Assembly (NCBI GenBank): GCA_964463965.1
Contig: CAYXED010000002.1
Span: 124,001-188,000, forward strand
Length of the DNA: 64,000 nucleotides
Direction of reading: 5' to 3'
Origin: UBA2166 sp964463965
GTDB lineage: Bacteria > Nitrospirota > Nitrospiria > Nitrospirales > UBA2166
Shown piece after piece: positions 8,551-17,387 of this stretch. Every line of letters begins with the position of its first letter. The first letter of the stretch is position 1. The position numbers were made by a program, and so were the translations under genes. The notes under the pieces were generated by a model that did no database searches, was not told the DNA's origin, and saw only the letters and a list, made by a program, of their open reading frames with translations.

Positions 8551-8562
8551 GGCGGTAGCGCG
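8551..8562 (+). promoter_or_regulatory. ops-like RfaH recruitment element
   Basis: GGCGGTAGCGCG matches the enterobacterial ops core GGCGGTAGCGTG at 11 of 12 positions and keeps the GC-GGTA-GC segment that forms the small non-template-strand hairpin read by RfaH. It lies in the leader between the regulator stop (8464) and the first sugar gene, about 750 bases downstream of the RfaH-like gene. Both partners being present makes chance unlikely. The rest of the longer JUMPstart consensus is not obvious. Confidence 0.75.
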
Positions 8563-8606
8563 CCTTGTCCTCATGGACATGTTTTTCCATCCAGGATTAT
8601 AGCGTA

Positions 8607-9875
8607 GTGACAACACAACATTTTGATGTCGTAGTCATTGGTGGAGGAATAGTGGGATGTGCTGTGGCGAGAGAGCTAGGACAACGTTTTTCCCGTGTTG
8701 CCCTAATGGAGAAAGAAAATTCCACAGGGTTTCACACCAGCGGTAGAAATAGCGGGGTTGTCCATTCTGGCTTTAATCCAGAGCCGGGGACTTTGAAGGC
8801 AAAGCTTTGTGTGGATGGGAATAAAGCGATCCGTAAATTTTGTGCCCAAAAGAAAATTAGTTTTGAGCAGGTAGGTACCTACGTAATTGCTTCTGATGAG
8901 ACTCAAGTTCCAATACTTTATGGGCTCAAGAAGCGCGGTGAGGAGAATGGAGTCGAAGGAATAGAGATATTATCAATTGCAGAGGTACAAAAACATGAAC
9001 CAAATGTGAAGGGAGTTGCTGGATTGTATTCCCCATCTGGTGCAATTGTTGATTCTCAAGCGTTAACTCAGGCTCTTGCTTCAGATGCTAAAGCTTTCGG
9101 TGTTACGTTATTGCTTGGGCAGGAAGCAGTGGACCTTGTGGAGAACAAGGACTTGGTTGAGATTCATACACAAAAAGACCGTTTTACTGCAGGGTTTCTG
9201 TTGAATTGTGCAGGGTTATATGCAGATAGACTCGCCCATAGGATGGGCGTGGGAAAAAACTTCGTAGTGGCGCCGTTTCGGGGAGAATATTTTGAGGTAA
9301 CGAGACCTGGGCCCCCAGTTATTGAATCGATGGTCTATCCTGTTCCAAACCCTGTGGTTCCATTTTTGGGAGTACATCTTACGAGGACTGTCATGGGGTC
9401 TGTATTGATAGGTCCAAATGCTGTCCCAGCATTTGGAAGAGAGGCTTATCAGAGAAGCAGCTTTTGCCTTAAGGATCTTGCGGAAATGGCAGGGCATGCA
9501 GGGTTCTGGAATGCATTTAAAAAGAATCGTTCACTAATTAAAATCGCTTGGAACGAACTGCGACATTCCTGCAGTAAGCGCCATTTTCTAAGTGAAGCCA
9601 GTAAGCTTGTAAATGGTCTTCATGTAGGTGATCTTTCTTTGGGCCGACGTGTTGGGATTCGACCTCAGCTTATTGATTCTGATGGGCAGCTTGTGGAAGA
9701 TTTAGTTGTAGAGACAACTCAGCGGTCAGTGCATATTCTCAACGTTGTATCTCCAGGCATGACGTCAGCACTTGCGTTTGCGCGTTGGGTAAGTGAGAAG
9801 ACAGATGATAGTCTACGTTGGTGTCGCAATGTTGCGTCTCATAATATTTTGAGCTCTAGGCAGGGAAAGATATGA
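8607..9875 (+). CDS. FAD-dependent oxidoreductase, L-2-hydroxyglutarate oxidase (LhgO)-like
   Basis: About 422 residues from GTG 8607 (VTTQHFDVVVIGGG), chosen because it places the dinucleotide-binding GGGIVG motif near the amino end; no clear ribosome site is visible, and TTG 8565 is the alternative. The DAO-fold features are the Rossmann motif, TSGRNSGVVHSGF, a middle LLNCAGLYADRLA segment and PFRGEYFEV. Family members oxidise 2-hydroxy acids to 2-keto acids at the membrane or in the cytoplasm. Here it is the first gene after ops and overlaps the next gene by four bases (ATGA), so it probably acts on a cluster metabolite, for example supplying 2-oxoglutarate or oxidising a sugar-derived hydroxy acid. 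That role is inference. Confidence 0.7.
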   Translation: MTTQHFDVVVIGGGIVGCAVARELGQRFSRVALMEKENSTGFHTSGRNSGVVHSGFNPEPGTLKAKLCVDGNKAIRKFCAQKKISFEQVGTYVIASDETQVPILYGLKKRGEENGVEGIEILSIAEVQKHEPNVKGVAGLYSPSGAIVDSQALTQALASDAKAFGVTLLLGQEAVDLVENKDLVEIHTQKDRFTAGFLLNCAGLYADRLAHRMGVGKNFVVAPFRGEYFEVTRPGPPVIESMVYPVPNPVVPFLGVHLTRTVMGSVLIGPNAVPAFGREAYQRSSFCLKDLAEMAGHAGFWNAFKKNRSLIKIAWNELRHSCSKRHFLSEASKLVNGLHVGDLSLGRRVGIRPQLIDSDGQLVEDLVVETTQRSVHILNVVSPGMTSALAFARWVSEKTDDSLRWCRNVASHNILSSRQGKI

Positions 9876-10804
9876 ATATATTGATTACAGGGGGCGCCGG
9901 GTATTTAGGTTCAGTAATGTCTGGTAGGCTTCTTGAGGCAGGGTATCATGTTACTGTTATCGACAACCTTCTCTATCGGCAGCATAGTCTGTTTCATTAT
10001 TGTGCCAATGAAAATTTTGATTTTGTATTAGGTGATGCGCGAGATGAAGCACTTCTAAAAAAACATATCAAGACTGCAGATGTTATTATTCCTCTTGCGG
10101 CTATTGTTGGGGCACCTGCATGTGATCGTGATTCTGGGTTGGCCACAACGGTTAATTTTGATGCGATCCAATCTCTCAATCGTATTAGGAGCTCAGAGCA
10201 GCTTATTGTGTTTCCGACCACTAATAGTGGTTATGGAACAAAGTCTGGAGATAATTTTTGCACCGAGGAAACTCCACTTGAGCCTATATCTCTCTACGGG
10301 AAGACTAAAGTCCAAGCTGAATTAGAACTGTTGGGCTCTCCAAACGTTATTACATTGCGTTTAGCTACTGTGTTTGGTATGTCGCCACGCATGCGAATGG
10401 ACCTCTTGGTCAACAATTTTACCTACGCGGCTTTTGCCTTTAGTTATTTGGTAATTTTTGAAAAGGACTTTAAGAGAAATTTTATCCATATTCGTGATGT
10501 GGCTGACTGTGTTGTGCACTGCATTGAAAATGCTACGAAAATGATTGGACATCCCTATAACGTTGGGCTTGATACGGCAAATCTTTCAAAAGAGGAACTT
10601 GCGTTGAAAATTAAAGAACAAGTTCCCTCATTTTATATTCACTTTGCTCCTATCGGGAGTGATCGAGATAAACGTAATTATATTGTTTCAAACCAAAAGC
10701 TTGCAGAAGCTGGTTTTTGTGCGAAGCGATCTCTTGATGGCGGAATACGAGAGCTACTCAAGGGTTTTTCAATGTTGGGACGTGGGGAATTTGGGAATGT
10801 CTAA
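9872..10804 (+). CDS. NAD-dependent sugar epimerase/dehydratase (extended SDR)
   Basis: A 310-residue extended SDR. It has GGAGYLG at the amino end for NAD(P) binding, the PTTNSGYG segment carrying the active-site Ser/Thr, and the YGKTK (YxxxK) catalytic pair. Relatives act on nucleotide-activated sugars (4-epimerases, 4,6-dehydratases, reductases). It overlaps LhgO by ATGA and the hddC ORF by eight bases, so it is tightly coupled to the GDP-heptose genes and may act on a GDP-heptose derivative. The exact reaction cannot be read from sequence. Confidence 0.7.
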   Translation: MNILITGGAGYLGSVMSGRLLEAGYHVTVIDNLLYRQHSLFHYCANENFDFVLGDARDEALLKKHIKTADVIIPLAAIVGAPACDRDSGLATTVNFDAIQSLNRIRSSEQLIVFPTTNSGYGTKSGDNFCTEETPLEPISLYGKTKVQAELELLGSPNVITLRLATVFGMSPRMRMDLLVNNFTYAAFAFSYLVIFEKDFKRNFIHIRDVADCVVHCIENATKMIGHPYNVGLDTANLSKEELALKIKEQVPSFYIHFAPIGSDRDKRNYIVSNQKLAEAGFCAKRSLDGGIRELLKGFSMLGRGEFGNV

Positions 10805-11531
10805 TCAGGGAGTTGTTGCTGTCCTTCTTGTGGGGGGATTAGGGACTCGTCTTCGGTCGGTTGTTTCTGACAGGCCAAAGGTATTGGCACCCGTTAGAGG
10901 GAAGCCTTTTCTCTGTTATCTTCTCGATATCTTGCATCAAAATGATCTCACTGATGTCATTTTATGTACTGGGTATCTTGGGGAACAGGTACAGGCTACA
11001 CTTGGGAAAAGGTATAAGGGGCTGTGCCTGCATTATTCGCAGGAATCTCATCCGTTGGGAACTGCGGGGGCTCTCCGTCTCGCAGCTCCGTTGGTGAAAT
11101 CTGAAACCGTGTTGATTATGAACGGAGACTCATACTATCAGACTGATATGAACTGTCTATTTTCCGCTCATAAGGAACGAGATGCGGAGGCTACGATTCT
11201 TCTGACTACTGTTTCTAATCCTAGCCGCTATGGCCGTGTTGTTTTGGACCAAGAGGATCGGATAGTTCAATTCGATGAAAAAGAAGATAATGAAGCCGTA
11301 GGACAACGGGATGGCAGTCACTGGATTAGCTCTGGTATCTACCTCTTTTCAGCGAAGATGTTAGGTGATGTTGTCTCGAGTAAGGCTAAGTCACTTGAAC
11401 GCGAGGTGTTTCCCTTTTGGATTGGCAAGGGCCTCTATGGGTGTCGCGGTCAAGGCAGATTTTTGGATGTAGGCACTCCTGAGTCATATGATTTAGCCGA
11501 GAATTTTTTTTCCCAGCACGTGTATGCGTGA
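10797..11531 (+). CDS. hddC: D-glycero-alpha-D-manno-heptose 1-phosphate guanylyltransferase-like
   Basis: A 244-residue nucleotidyltransferase (Rossmann-like GT-A fold) with the signature VGGLGTRLRSVVSDRPKVLAPVRGKPF near the amino end, GTAGAL after about 85 residues, and the MNGDSYY metal-binding Asp segment. HddC makes GDP-heptose from heptose 1-phosphate and GTP. The call rests on size, motif form and the presence of gmhA and hddA nearby; a glucose- or mannose-1-phosphate nucleotidyltransferase is the alternative. ATG 10797 is preferred to more upstream in-frame starts because it sits at the normal beginning of the fold and has a purine-rich ribosome site. Confidence 0.75.
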   Translation: MSNQGVVAVLLVGGLGTRLRSVVSDRPKVLAPVRGKPFLCYLLDILHQNDLTDVILCTGYLGEQVQATLGKRYKGLCLHYSQESHPLGTAGALRLAAPLVKSETVLIMNGDSYYQTDMNCLFSAHKERDAEATILLTTVSNPSRYGRVVLDQEDRIVQFDEKEDNEAVGQRDGSHWISSGIYLFSAKMLGDVVSSKAKSLEREVFPFWIGKGLYGCRGQGRFLDVGTPESYDLAENFFSQHVYA

Positions 11532-11566
11532 GTATCTTTCTCATTTTGATGAAAGGGTAAGGCGCA

Positions 11567-12160
11567 TTGGAAAAACAATCTAATTGGCAAAATGATCTTG
11601 TACAACGGCACCTAATTGATGGTGGAGAGGTGAGGCGGCATATGGTCGAGGTATGCATGGACTCTATTATTTTGGCCGCAGAGCTTGTCGCAAATTCATT
11701 TCGTAATGATCATAAAGTGCTTCTCTGTGGAAATGGAGGTAGTGCGGCGGACTGTCAACATATGGCAGCTGAGTTTGTGAGTAGATTAACCAAAGACTTT
11801 GAGAGGCGAGCGCTGCCGGCTATCGCGTTAACGACGGATACATCCTTTTTGACGGCACACTCAAATGATGCAAGCTTCGATAGTGTATTTGAGCGTCAGG
11901 TTGAAGCTTTAGGGTGTGCTGGAGATGTTCTTGTTGGCATTAGTACGAGTGGAAACTCTGATAATGTTATACGTGCTGTTGAAGCTGCATGTGTGGCTCA
12001 AATGCGTACTATCGCATTGACTGGCAATCAGGGAGTATTGAGGGAGAAAGTTGACATTGCAATATCGGTTCCGAGTAACAGGACTGATTATATTCAAGAA
12101 TGTCATCTTGCGATTGAACACATTGTGTGTGGGTTAGTTGAGAGAGAGTTGTTTAGCTAA
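11567..12160 (+). CDS. gmhA: Phosphoheptose isomerase
   Basis: A 197-residue SIS-domain protein starting at TTG 11567 (AAGG upstream). GmhA converts sedoheptulose 7-phosphate to D-glycero-D-manno-heptose 7-phosphate. Characteristic residues are present: CGNGGSAADCQHMAAEF with H65 and E69, the STSGNS phosphate loop at about 127-132, and Q177/H185 near the carboxyl end, matching the metal/active-site His, Glu, Gln, His of E. coli GmhA with the same spacings. It lies just after hddC. A divergent second copy lies at 38947. Confidence 0.88.
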   Translation: MEKQSNWQNDLVQRHLIDGGEVRRHMVEVCMDSIILAAELVANSFRNDHKVLLCGNGGSAADCQHMAAEFVSRLTKDFERRALPAIALTTDTSFLTAHSNDASFDSVFERQVEALGCAGDVLVGISTSGNSDNVIRAVEAACVAQMRTIALTGNQGVLREKVDIAISVPSNRTDYIQECHLAIEHIVCGLVERELFS

Positions 12161-12223
12161 ATTGATCTTATGTGTAGTGTGATCTCATTGGCTGTTGTTA
12201 TATATTTTATGTGTACATAGTAA

Positions 12224-12799
12224 ATGATGAAGAATCGAAAAGTTGAATTAAATTTTACGCCATGGGAGGTAGTTGATAGCAATGATCTTCTTGTCGTTGA
12301 TCCGTGGATTAAGGTTTGGCGAGAGAAAGTTCAATTACCTAGTGGAAAAATAATTTCAGATTTTCATAGAGTTTCTATGCCTAATGCTTCTGGAATTGTC
12401 CCTGTTTCTCCCGAGGGGGACGTTATGCTTCTTCGGCAATATAAACACGGGGTGGGGAGAATGGTATTGACTTTACCTGGGGGGTTTTGCGCAAAAAATG
12501 AGGTTCCTTTGGATTGTGCTCAGCGGGAGCTTATGGAAGAAACTGGGTACAGTAGTACGGAGTGGATTGATCTTGGAAGCTATGTTCGGGATGGCAATAG
12601 GGGCGGTGGAATAGATCATTTGTTTCTTGCCATGAATGTAAGCAAGGTTTCAGAGCCTGATCACCTTGATTTTGAAGCTACACAAGTGGAATGGTTCAGT
12701 ATATCGGATGTATTAGATCTTATCAGGTTGCGAAAAATTGACCTTGTAGGTGCGGCGGCGGCGTTGTTGCTCGCAAAGTTGTATCTTGATGATAATTAA
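12224..12799 (+). CDS. Nudix hydrolase (ADP-sugar pyrophosphatase type)
   Basis: A 191-residue protein with a perfect Nudix box, GX5EX7RELXEEXG (from GGFCAKNE to REL-EE-TG), in an ADP-ribose/ADP-sugar pyrophosphatase-like setting (LLRQYKHG upstream, then an E-rich FEATQVEWFS segment). Such enzymes hydrolyse nucleoside-diphosphate sugars to sugar phosphate and NMP. In this position it may remove stalled or wrong NDP-sugars or tune the GDP-heptose pool, which is inference. Adjacent ATG codons at 12224 and 12227 are equally possible starts. Confidence 0.8.
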   Translation: MMKNRKVELNFTPWEVVDSNDLLVVDPWIKVWREKVQLPSGKIISDFHRVSMPNASGIVPVSPEGDVMLLRQYKHGVGRMVLTLPGGFCAKNEVPLDCAQRELMEETGYSSTEWIDLGSYVRDGNRGGGIDHLFLAMNVSKVSEPDHLDFEATQVEWFSISDVLDLIRLRKIDLVGAAAALLLAKLYLDDN

Positions 12800-12924
12800 A
12801 ATTCAAGTGTGAAAGATATTTGTAGAGCGAGTAGGCTTTATTTTCGTTTTGACAGCTAGGACTGTTTTGCTGGGTAAATGTAAGAGGGTGTTTTAGAAAC
12901 AATACAAGATTGCGAGGAGCGGAC

Positions 12925-14052
12925 GTGAAACAATATCGGATCACATTTGGGCATATTGAGGTTGGTGAAGCTGCTCGAGCATACCTTCGTGAAGCTCTAG
13001 ATAATAATTGGGTTTCCGAAGGGAATAACGTTAAAAACTTCGAAAAGAATTTTGCAAAGCGATTTGGTTATGCCGAGGCTGTTGCAGTAAGCTCTGGAAC
13101 GGATGCGGGTATTGTTGCCATGACTGCGTTGTATGAACGTGGTGCGAAACGTGGAGATGAGGTCATTACTCCGGCCCTAGCTTTTGTTGCAACTGCAAAC
13201 TGTATACTTGCAGCCGGCTTTGTTCCAAAATTTGTTGACGTTGAACTGGACACATTAAATATTAATCCAGCCCTCATTGAATCTGCTATTACGCCGAAGA
13301 CAAAAGCCATACAGGTTGTTCATACCATGGGTAAGCCATGTAAAATGAATGAAATTCTCGAGATTGCAAGAAAGCATAAGCTGATTGTAATTGAGGATGC
13401 CTGCGAAGCGCATGGGGCAACCTTAAAAGGCAAAGTTGTAGGATCATTTGGTGATATGGGGCTTTTTAGTTTTTATGCAGCGCATATTATTTGCAGCGGT
13501 GAAGGGGGAATGATTTCTACAAATGACTCCGATCTAGCAAACGTTTGTAAATCTATTAGAAGTCATGGGCGTCGTGGAGGACAATTGCATTTTTATTTTG
13601 ACCGTATTGGTTTTAATTCCAAAATGAATGACTTAGAGGCGGCTATTGGGCGTGAGGGCTTGGAAATGTTTGACCAAACATTTTCTGTCCGGAGAAAACA
13701 TCTGACGCGTTTGTGGGAATTGATGAAGCCAATTGAGGAGCATGTCTTATTGTATCGTGATGGACTAGATGAGGTGATATGTCCTCATGCAATACCTATA
13801 GTGTTGAAGGATTCTACTCGATCTGTGGATGCGCTTGAGCAATATTTGGATAATAAAGGCTTTCAGTGTAAAACACTATTTGGATCTTTGCCTACACAGC
13901 ATAAGGCTTTTGATTTTTTAGGGTATGTGGAGGGGGACTTTCCTGTTTCAGAGAGGATCGGACGTACCGGCCTTCACTTTGGGGTACATCAGTACTTGAC
14001 AGACGATGACATTCAATATGCGGCAGAAACCGTTAATGCGTTTTTTCAATAA
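12925..14052 (+). CDS. DegT-fold PLP/PMP enzyme with His in place of catalytic Lys (3-dehydratase-like)
   Basis: A 375-residue member of the DegT/DnrJ/EryC1/StrS family. GTG 12925 is preferred because GAGGAG lies just upstream. It has NNWVSEG, SSGTDAG, TPALAFVATANC and EDACEAHGA. At the site where aminotransferases of the family carry the PLP-binding Lys (SFNGNK in the legC product of this window) it reads SFYAAHIICSGEGG with His187. His at this position is the hallmark of PMP-dependent sugar 3-dehydratases such as ColD (His188 in E. coli) and the CDP-sugar E1 enzyme, which remove the C3 hydroxyl of 4-keto-6-deoxy sugars. With GDP-heptose genes and a GMD-like dehydratase nearby, a GDP-4-keto-6-deoxy-heptose 3-dehydratase is plausible. 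Confidence 0.75.
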   Translation: MKQYRITFGHIEVGEAARAYLREALDNNWVSEGNNVKNFEKNFAKRFGYAEAVAVSSGTDAGIVAMTALYERGAKRGDEVITPALAFVATANCILAAGFVPKFVDVELDTLNINPALIESAITPKTKAIQVVHTMGKPCKMNEILEIARKHKLIVIEDACEAHGATLKGKVVGSFGDMGLFSFYAAHIICSGEGGMISTNDSDLANVCKSIRSHGRRGGQLHFYFDRIGFNSKMNDLEAAIGREGLEMFDQTFSVRRKHLTRLWELMKPIEEHVLLYRDGLDEVICPHAIPIVLKDSTRSVDALEQYLDNKGFQCKTLFGSLPTQHKAFDFLGYVEGDFPVSERIGRTGLHFGVHQYLTDDDIQYAAETVNAFFQ

Positions 14053-14286
14053 AAGTACAAATAAAATCTTGGATTATGACTGGTATTCAATCGAGAAGTT
14101 TCCCAATGAACTATCGCCAACCCCACCGAGGGAAACCGCACGTAGGAATAGGCACGCGATGAGCGAGTTCATGACAGAAAATGTAAATCTTGTAACATTG
14201 GTACTCATGTAGGCATAACGCGTGTGTTTTAGTTCTCGCATGAACGATGTTTTTAGGCGTCAACTATAGTGGAGGGTCAATTTGTA

Positions 14287-16278
14287 ATGGGCGGAAGGGT
14301 TAAGTTGGACCAGACAAAAGTTGGGTTGGTTCAGATAAACAATAGCTTCTCAAACCAAAACTATTTGCCATTATCGGTTGGGATGCTACAGGCATATGTT
14401 CAGAAACACATTAATCATCCTGAGAGATATGAGTTTCTTCTACCACTTTATACAAGAATTTCGGTAGACGATGCGGTGCAAAGTCTTCTTGAAGCAGACA
14501 TCGTTTTTTTTAGCACATATGTTTGGAATGCAAGAATTTCCCTTGAGATTGCTAGGCGTTTGAAGCAACGTCAGTCAAGTGTGGTCATCGTTTTTGGTGG
14601 TCCTCATGTACCTGAGAAGGATCCTGATTTTTTGAAGAAAAACCCATTTATTGACATAGTCTGCAATGGTGAGGGAGAACAGGTTGCGCTCTCTCTTTTG
14701 GAACGTTGGGACTCCAAGGATTGGGCAGATGTTCCTTCGGTGAGCTTTTTGGACAAGTCAGGGTCCGTGGTAACTCACCCCAAGGCCGGTAGAGTAAAAG
14801 AGTTGGAGCAGTTTCCATCTCCATACCTTGAGGGGGTTTTTGAACCCTTAATGGCTGCTAATCCCGATGAAACTTGGATAGGTTTGTGGGAAACAAACCG
14901 GGGTTGTCCATTTGCATGTACATTTTGTGACTGGGGATCTGCCGTAGCGAGTAAGGTCTACTCCTTTGATATTGATCGTCTGTATAAAGAACTTGAGTGG
15001 TTTGCCGAGCACAAAATAGAATTCATATTTTGTTGTGATGCTAACTTTGGGATTTTAAAGCGAGATGTTGATTTAGCAAAATATGCTGCAAAGACAAAAG
15101 AACAATACGGATACCCAAGGGCATTATCAGTCCAGGCTACAAAAAATGCTACAGAGCGGGCCTATCTTACGCAAAAAATTTTAGCTGATAGTGGTTTAAA
15201 CAAGGGCGTTGACATTGCACTTCAGTCAATGGACCAAAATACCTTGAAGAGTATAAAGCGAGGGAATATCTCTACTGAAACTTATCAGGAGTTACAGCGG
15301 CGGTTTACTCGGGATAATGTTGAAACATTTACAGATTTGATTCTCGGTCTTCCGGGGGAAACCTATGAAACATTTACAGACGCGGTCTCGACAATTATTC
15401 AGACAGGGCAACACAATCGTATTCAGTTCAATAATCTTTCCATTTTACCGAATGCAGAGATGGGGGACCCAGAATATCAGAAAAAATATGGAATGATTAT
15501 TGTTGAAAACAAACTAATCAATATTCATGGATCGCTTGAAGAAAATGAGGACGGATTATTTGAAACCCAGCTAATGGTAGTTGGAACTGACTCTATGCCA
15601 AAAGATGACTGGGTTCGTACCAGAGTGTTTTCATGGATGGCATCACTTTTCTATTTTAATAAGACATTGCAAATTCCTTTTGTTGCAATTCAAGATATTT
15701 GTTCCGTGAGTTGTCGAGAGTTAATAGAAATGTTTATGGGGATACCTGCTGATAAGTTTCCCGTTTTGTCTTCCGTCCAAAAGTTTTTCATGGATAAAGC
15801 ACGTGATATTCAAGTTGGTGGGCCAGAATTTTGTCTTTCTGAAGATTGGCTCAATATTTATTGGCCAGCAGATGAATATGTTTTAATTCAGTTATGTGTA
15901 GAAAGCAATTTACAAAAATTCTATGACGAGGCAGAGGTTGCCTTGGAGCAGTACTTAAAAGATCATTTTCTGAGTCTTCCAGACGGCTTGCTTCATGAAG
16001 CCGTGGAGCTCAATAGAAGCTTAATGAAATTTCCCTTTAGAACGGATAACCTTTCTCTTGAGTTGTCAAATAACATGTGGGAGTATTACCAATCGGTGAT
16101 ACGAAGTTCTCCCATCCCTCTTGAGAGTCGGCCCACAACCTACCATATTGATCGAACAACCCAGACTTGGACATCTTGGGATGACTGGTGTCGTGAAGTG
16201 ATTTGGTATGGAAACAAAAAAGGTGCCTATCTCTATGGAAATAATGCTGTAGAGGTGCAGTTGTCAGGGCACTTTTAA
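14287..16278 (+). CDS. B12-binding-domain radical SAM protein
   Basis: About 663 residues from ATG 14287 (GGAGGG upstream); GTG 14269 is the longer alternative. The first 150 residues resemble a cobalamin-binding Rossmann domain (IVFGGPHVPE, NGEGE). The radical SAM core carries CPFACTFCDW with Cys 207, 211 and 214 for the 4Fe-4S cluster, followed by ALQSMDQNTLKSIKRGN and LILGLPGET. The DxHxxG His that usually ligates cobalt is not evident. Members methylate or rearrange unreactive carbons, and many occur in natural-product and glycan loci. A long C-terminal region of about 250 residues is unassigned. A paralogue at 41499 shares the N-terminal W-N-R-S pattern and the SMDQ-IKR motif. Confidence 0.8.
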   Translation: MGGRVKLDQTKVGLVQINNSFSNQNYLPLSVGMLQAYVQKHINHPERYEFLLPLYTRISVDDAVQSLLEADIVFFSTYVWNARISLEIARRLKQRQSSVVIVFGGPHVPEKDPDFLKKNPFIDIVCNGEGEQVALSLLERWDSKDWADVPSVSFLDKSGSVVTHPKAGRVKELEQFPSPYLEGVFEPLMAANPDETWIGLWETNRGCPFACTFCDWGSAVASKVYSFDIDRLYKELEWFAEHKIEFIFCCDANFGILKRDVDLAKYAAKTKEQYGYPRALSVQATKNATERAYLTQKILADSGLNKGVDIALQSMDQNTLKSIKRGNISTETYQELQRRFTRDNVETFTDLILGLPGETYETFTDAVSTIIQTGQHNRIQFNNLSILPNAEMGDPEYQKKYGMIIVENKLINIHGSLEENEDGLFETQLMVVGTDSMPKDDWVRTRVFSWMASLFYFNKTLQIPFVAIQDICSVSCRELIEMFMGIPADKFPVLSSVQKFFMDKARDIQVGGPEFCLSEDWLNIYWPADEYVLIQLCVESNLQKFYDEAEVALEQYLKDHFLSLPDGLLHEAVELNRSLMKFPFRTDNLSLELSNNMWEYYQSVIRSSPIPLESRPTTYHIDRTTQTWTSWDDWCREVIWYGNKKGAYLYGNNAVEVQLSGHF

Positions 16279-16341
16279 TTATTTCACTTCACCCGTCTAA
16301 TCTCTTTTCTTCTCTTTTAATATTTTCTTGAGCATTTTGTG

Positions 16342-17322
16342 ATGAATTATAGGCAGCTTGGGCGTACCGGTCTTTCGGTATCTGAAATTGGTTTTGGGGC
16401 TTGGGGTATTGGCGGTGCAAAAGAAGACTCAATTTCCTATGGCCCCACAGATGACAAGGAAAGTCGTAAGGCTTTACAGCATGCTTTTGATCGCGGAGTC
16501 ACATTTTATGATACCGCAGACCTGTATGGGCATGGGCATAGTGAGTTTTTAATAGGGGATGTTTTTAAATCGATTCGTGATCAAGTAATTATTGCCTCAA
16601 AGGGTGGTCTCTTGGATCAAAATGGCCACCAAGATTTTTCTCCTGAACATATTCGAAGGTCAGTTGAGGGTAGCCTGAAAAGACTTCAATCTGATTATAT
16701 TGATTTATATCAATTGCACGATCCTCCATTGGAATTTCTGCAGAATGACTCTGAGGTTGTTCGAACGCTTTATTCGCTTGAAAAAGAAGGGAAGATTCGA
16801 TCTTGGGGTATTTCAGTACGAAGCCCTAATGATGGATTGTCTGCTGTAGAGAGATTTAAAGCAAAGGTGGTGCAAGTCAATTTCAATATTGTTGATCAGC
16901 GCATGGTAGTAAATGGGCTAATGGATCTGTGTTGTACGAATGAGATTGGTTTAATTGCTCGTACCCCACTTTGTTTTGGATTTTTAACCGGAATGTACTC
17001 TGAGAGGACAAAATTTGGTGCACACGACCATCGCAGTCTATGGTCCTCTGAGCAAAAAAATCTCTGGCTAAAGGCGCAGCAAATATTTTCGGCAATACGA
17101 GATGAAGACCATCAGACTGAATCTCAATTTGCGTTAAGGTATTGCCTATCTTACCCTTCTCTTTCAACTACAATTCCCGGCATGTTGTGTGATACACATG
17201 TCGAGGAAAATGTTGGCGCATCTCGTTTGGGTCCCCTTTCTGAGGGGCAAAGGAAAAAAATTGAGAGTGTATATGGGACTCATACGTTTTATGCTGGAGA
17301 GAAGGCAGTCCTTAAGCCTTAA
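16342..17322 (+). CDS. Aldo/keto reductase
   Basis: A 326-residue TIM-barrel oxidoreductase of the AKR superfamily (ATG 16342; GTG 16339 is equally possible). The catalytic tetrad is visible as FYDTADLYG (Asp and Tyr), IIASKGG (Lys) and DLYQLHDP (His). NADPH-binding residues are expected in the C-terminal TTIPGM segment. Cluster members of this family often reduce a keto sugar. Substrate unknown. Confidence 0.85.
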   Translation: MNYRQLGRTGLSVSEIGFGAWGIGGAKEDSISYGPTDDKESRKALQHAFDRGVTFYDTADLYGHGHSEFLIGDVFKSIRDQVIIASKGGLLDQNGHQDFSPEHIRRSVEGSLKRLQSDYIDLYQLHDPPLEFLQNDSEVVRTLYSLEKEGKIRSWGISVRSPNDGLSAVERFKAKVVQVNFNIVDQRMVVNGLMDLCCTNEIGLIARTPLCFGFLTGMYSERTKFGAHDHRSLWSSEQKNLWLKAQQIFSAIRDEDHQTESQFALRYCLSYPSLSTTIPGMLCDTHVEENVGASRLGPLSEGQRKKIESVYGTHTFYAGEKAVLKP

Positions 17323-17387
17323 ATAGTTTTCGTATCACGTACCGAATAAAAGTTCGTACTTCACATATAACCAATATAGGTTAGGGA

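Noticed and set aside
12849..12854. Perfect TTGACA upstream of the His-type DegT gene
   Set aside because: No -10 box at 16-18 bases; the best candidates sit at 19-20 bases and match poorly.
14006..14212. 68-codon frame overlapping the end of the DegT gene
   Set aside because: Starts inside another gene, has no ribosome site and no recognisable protein features.
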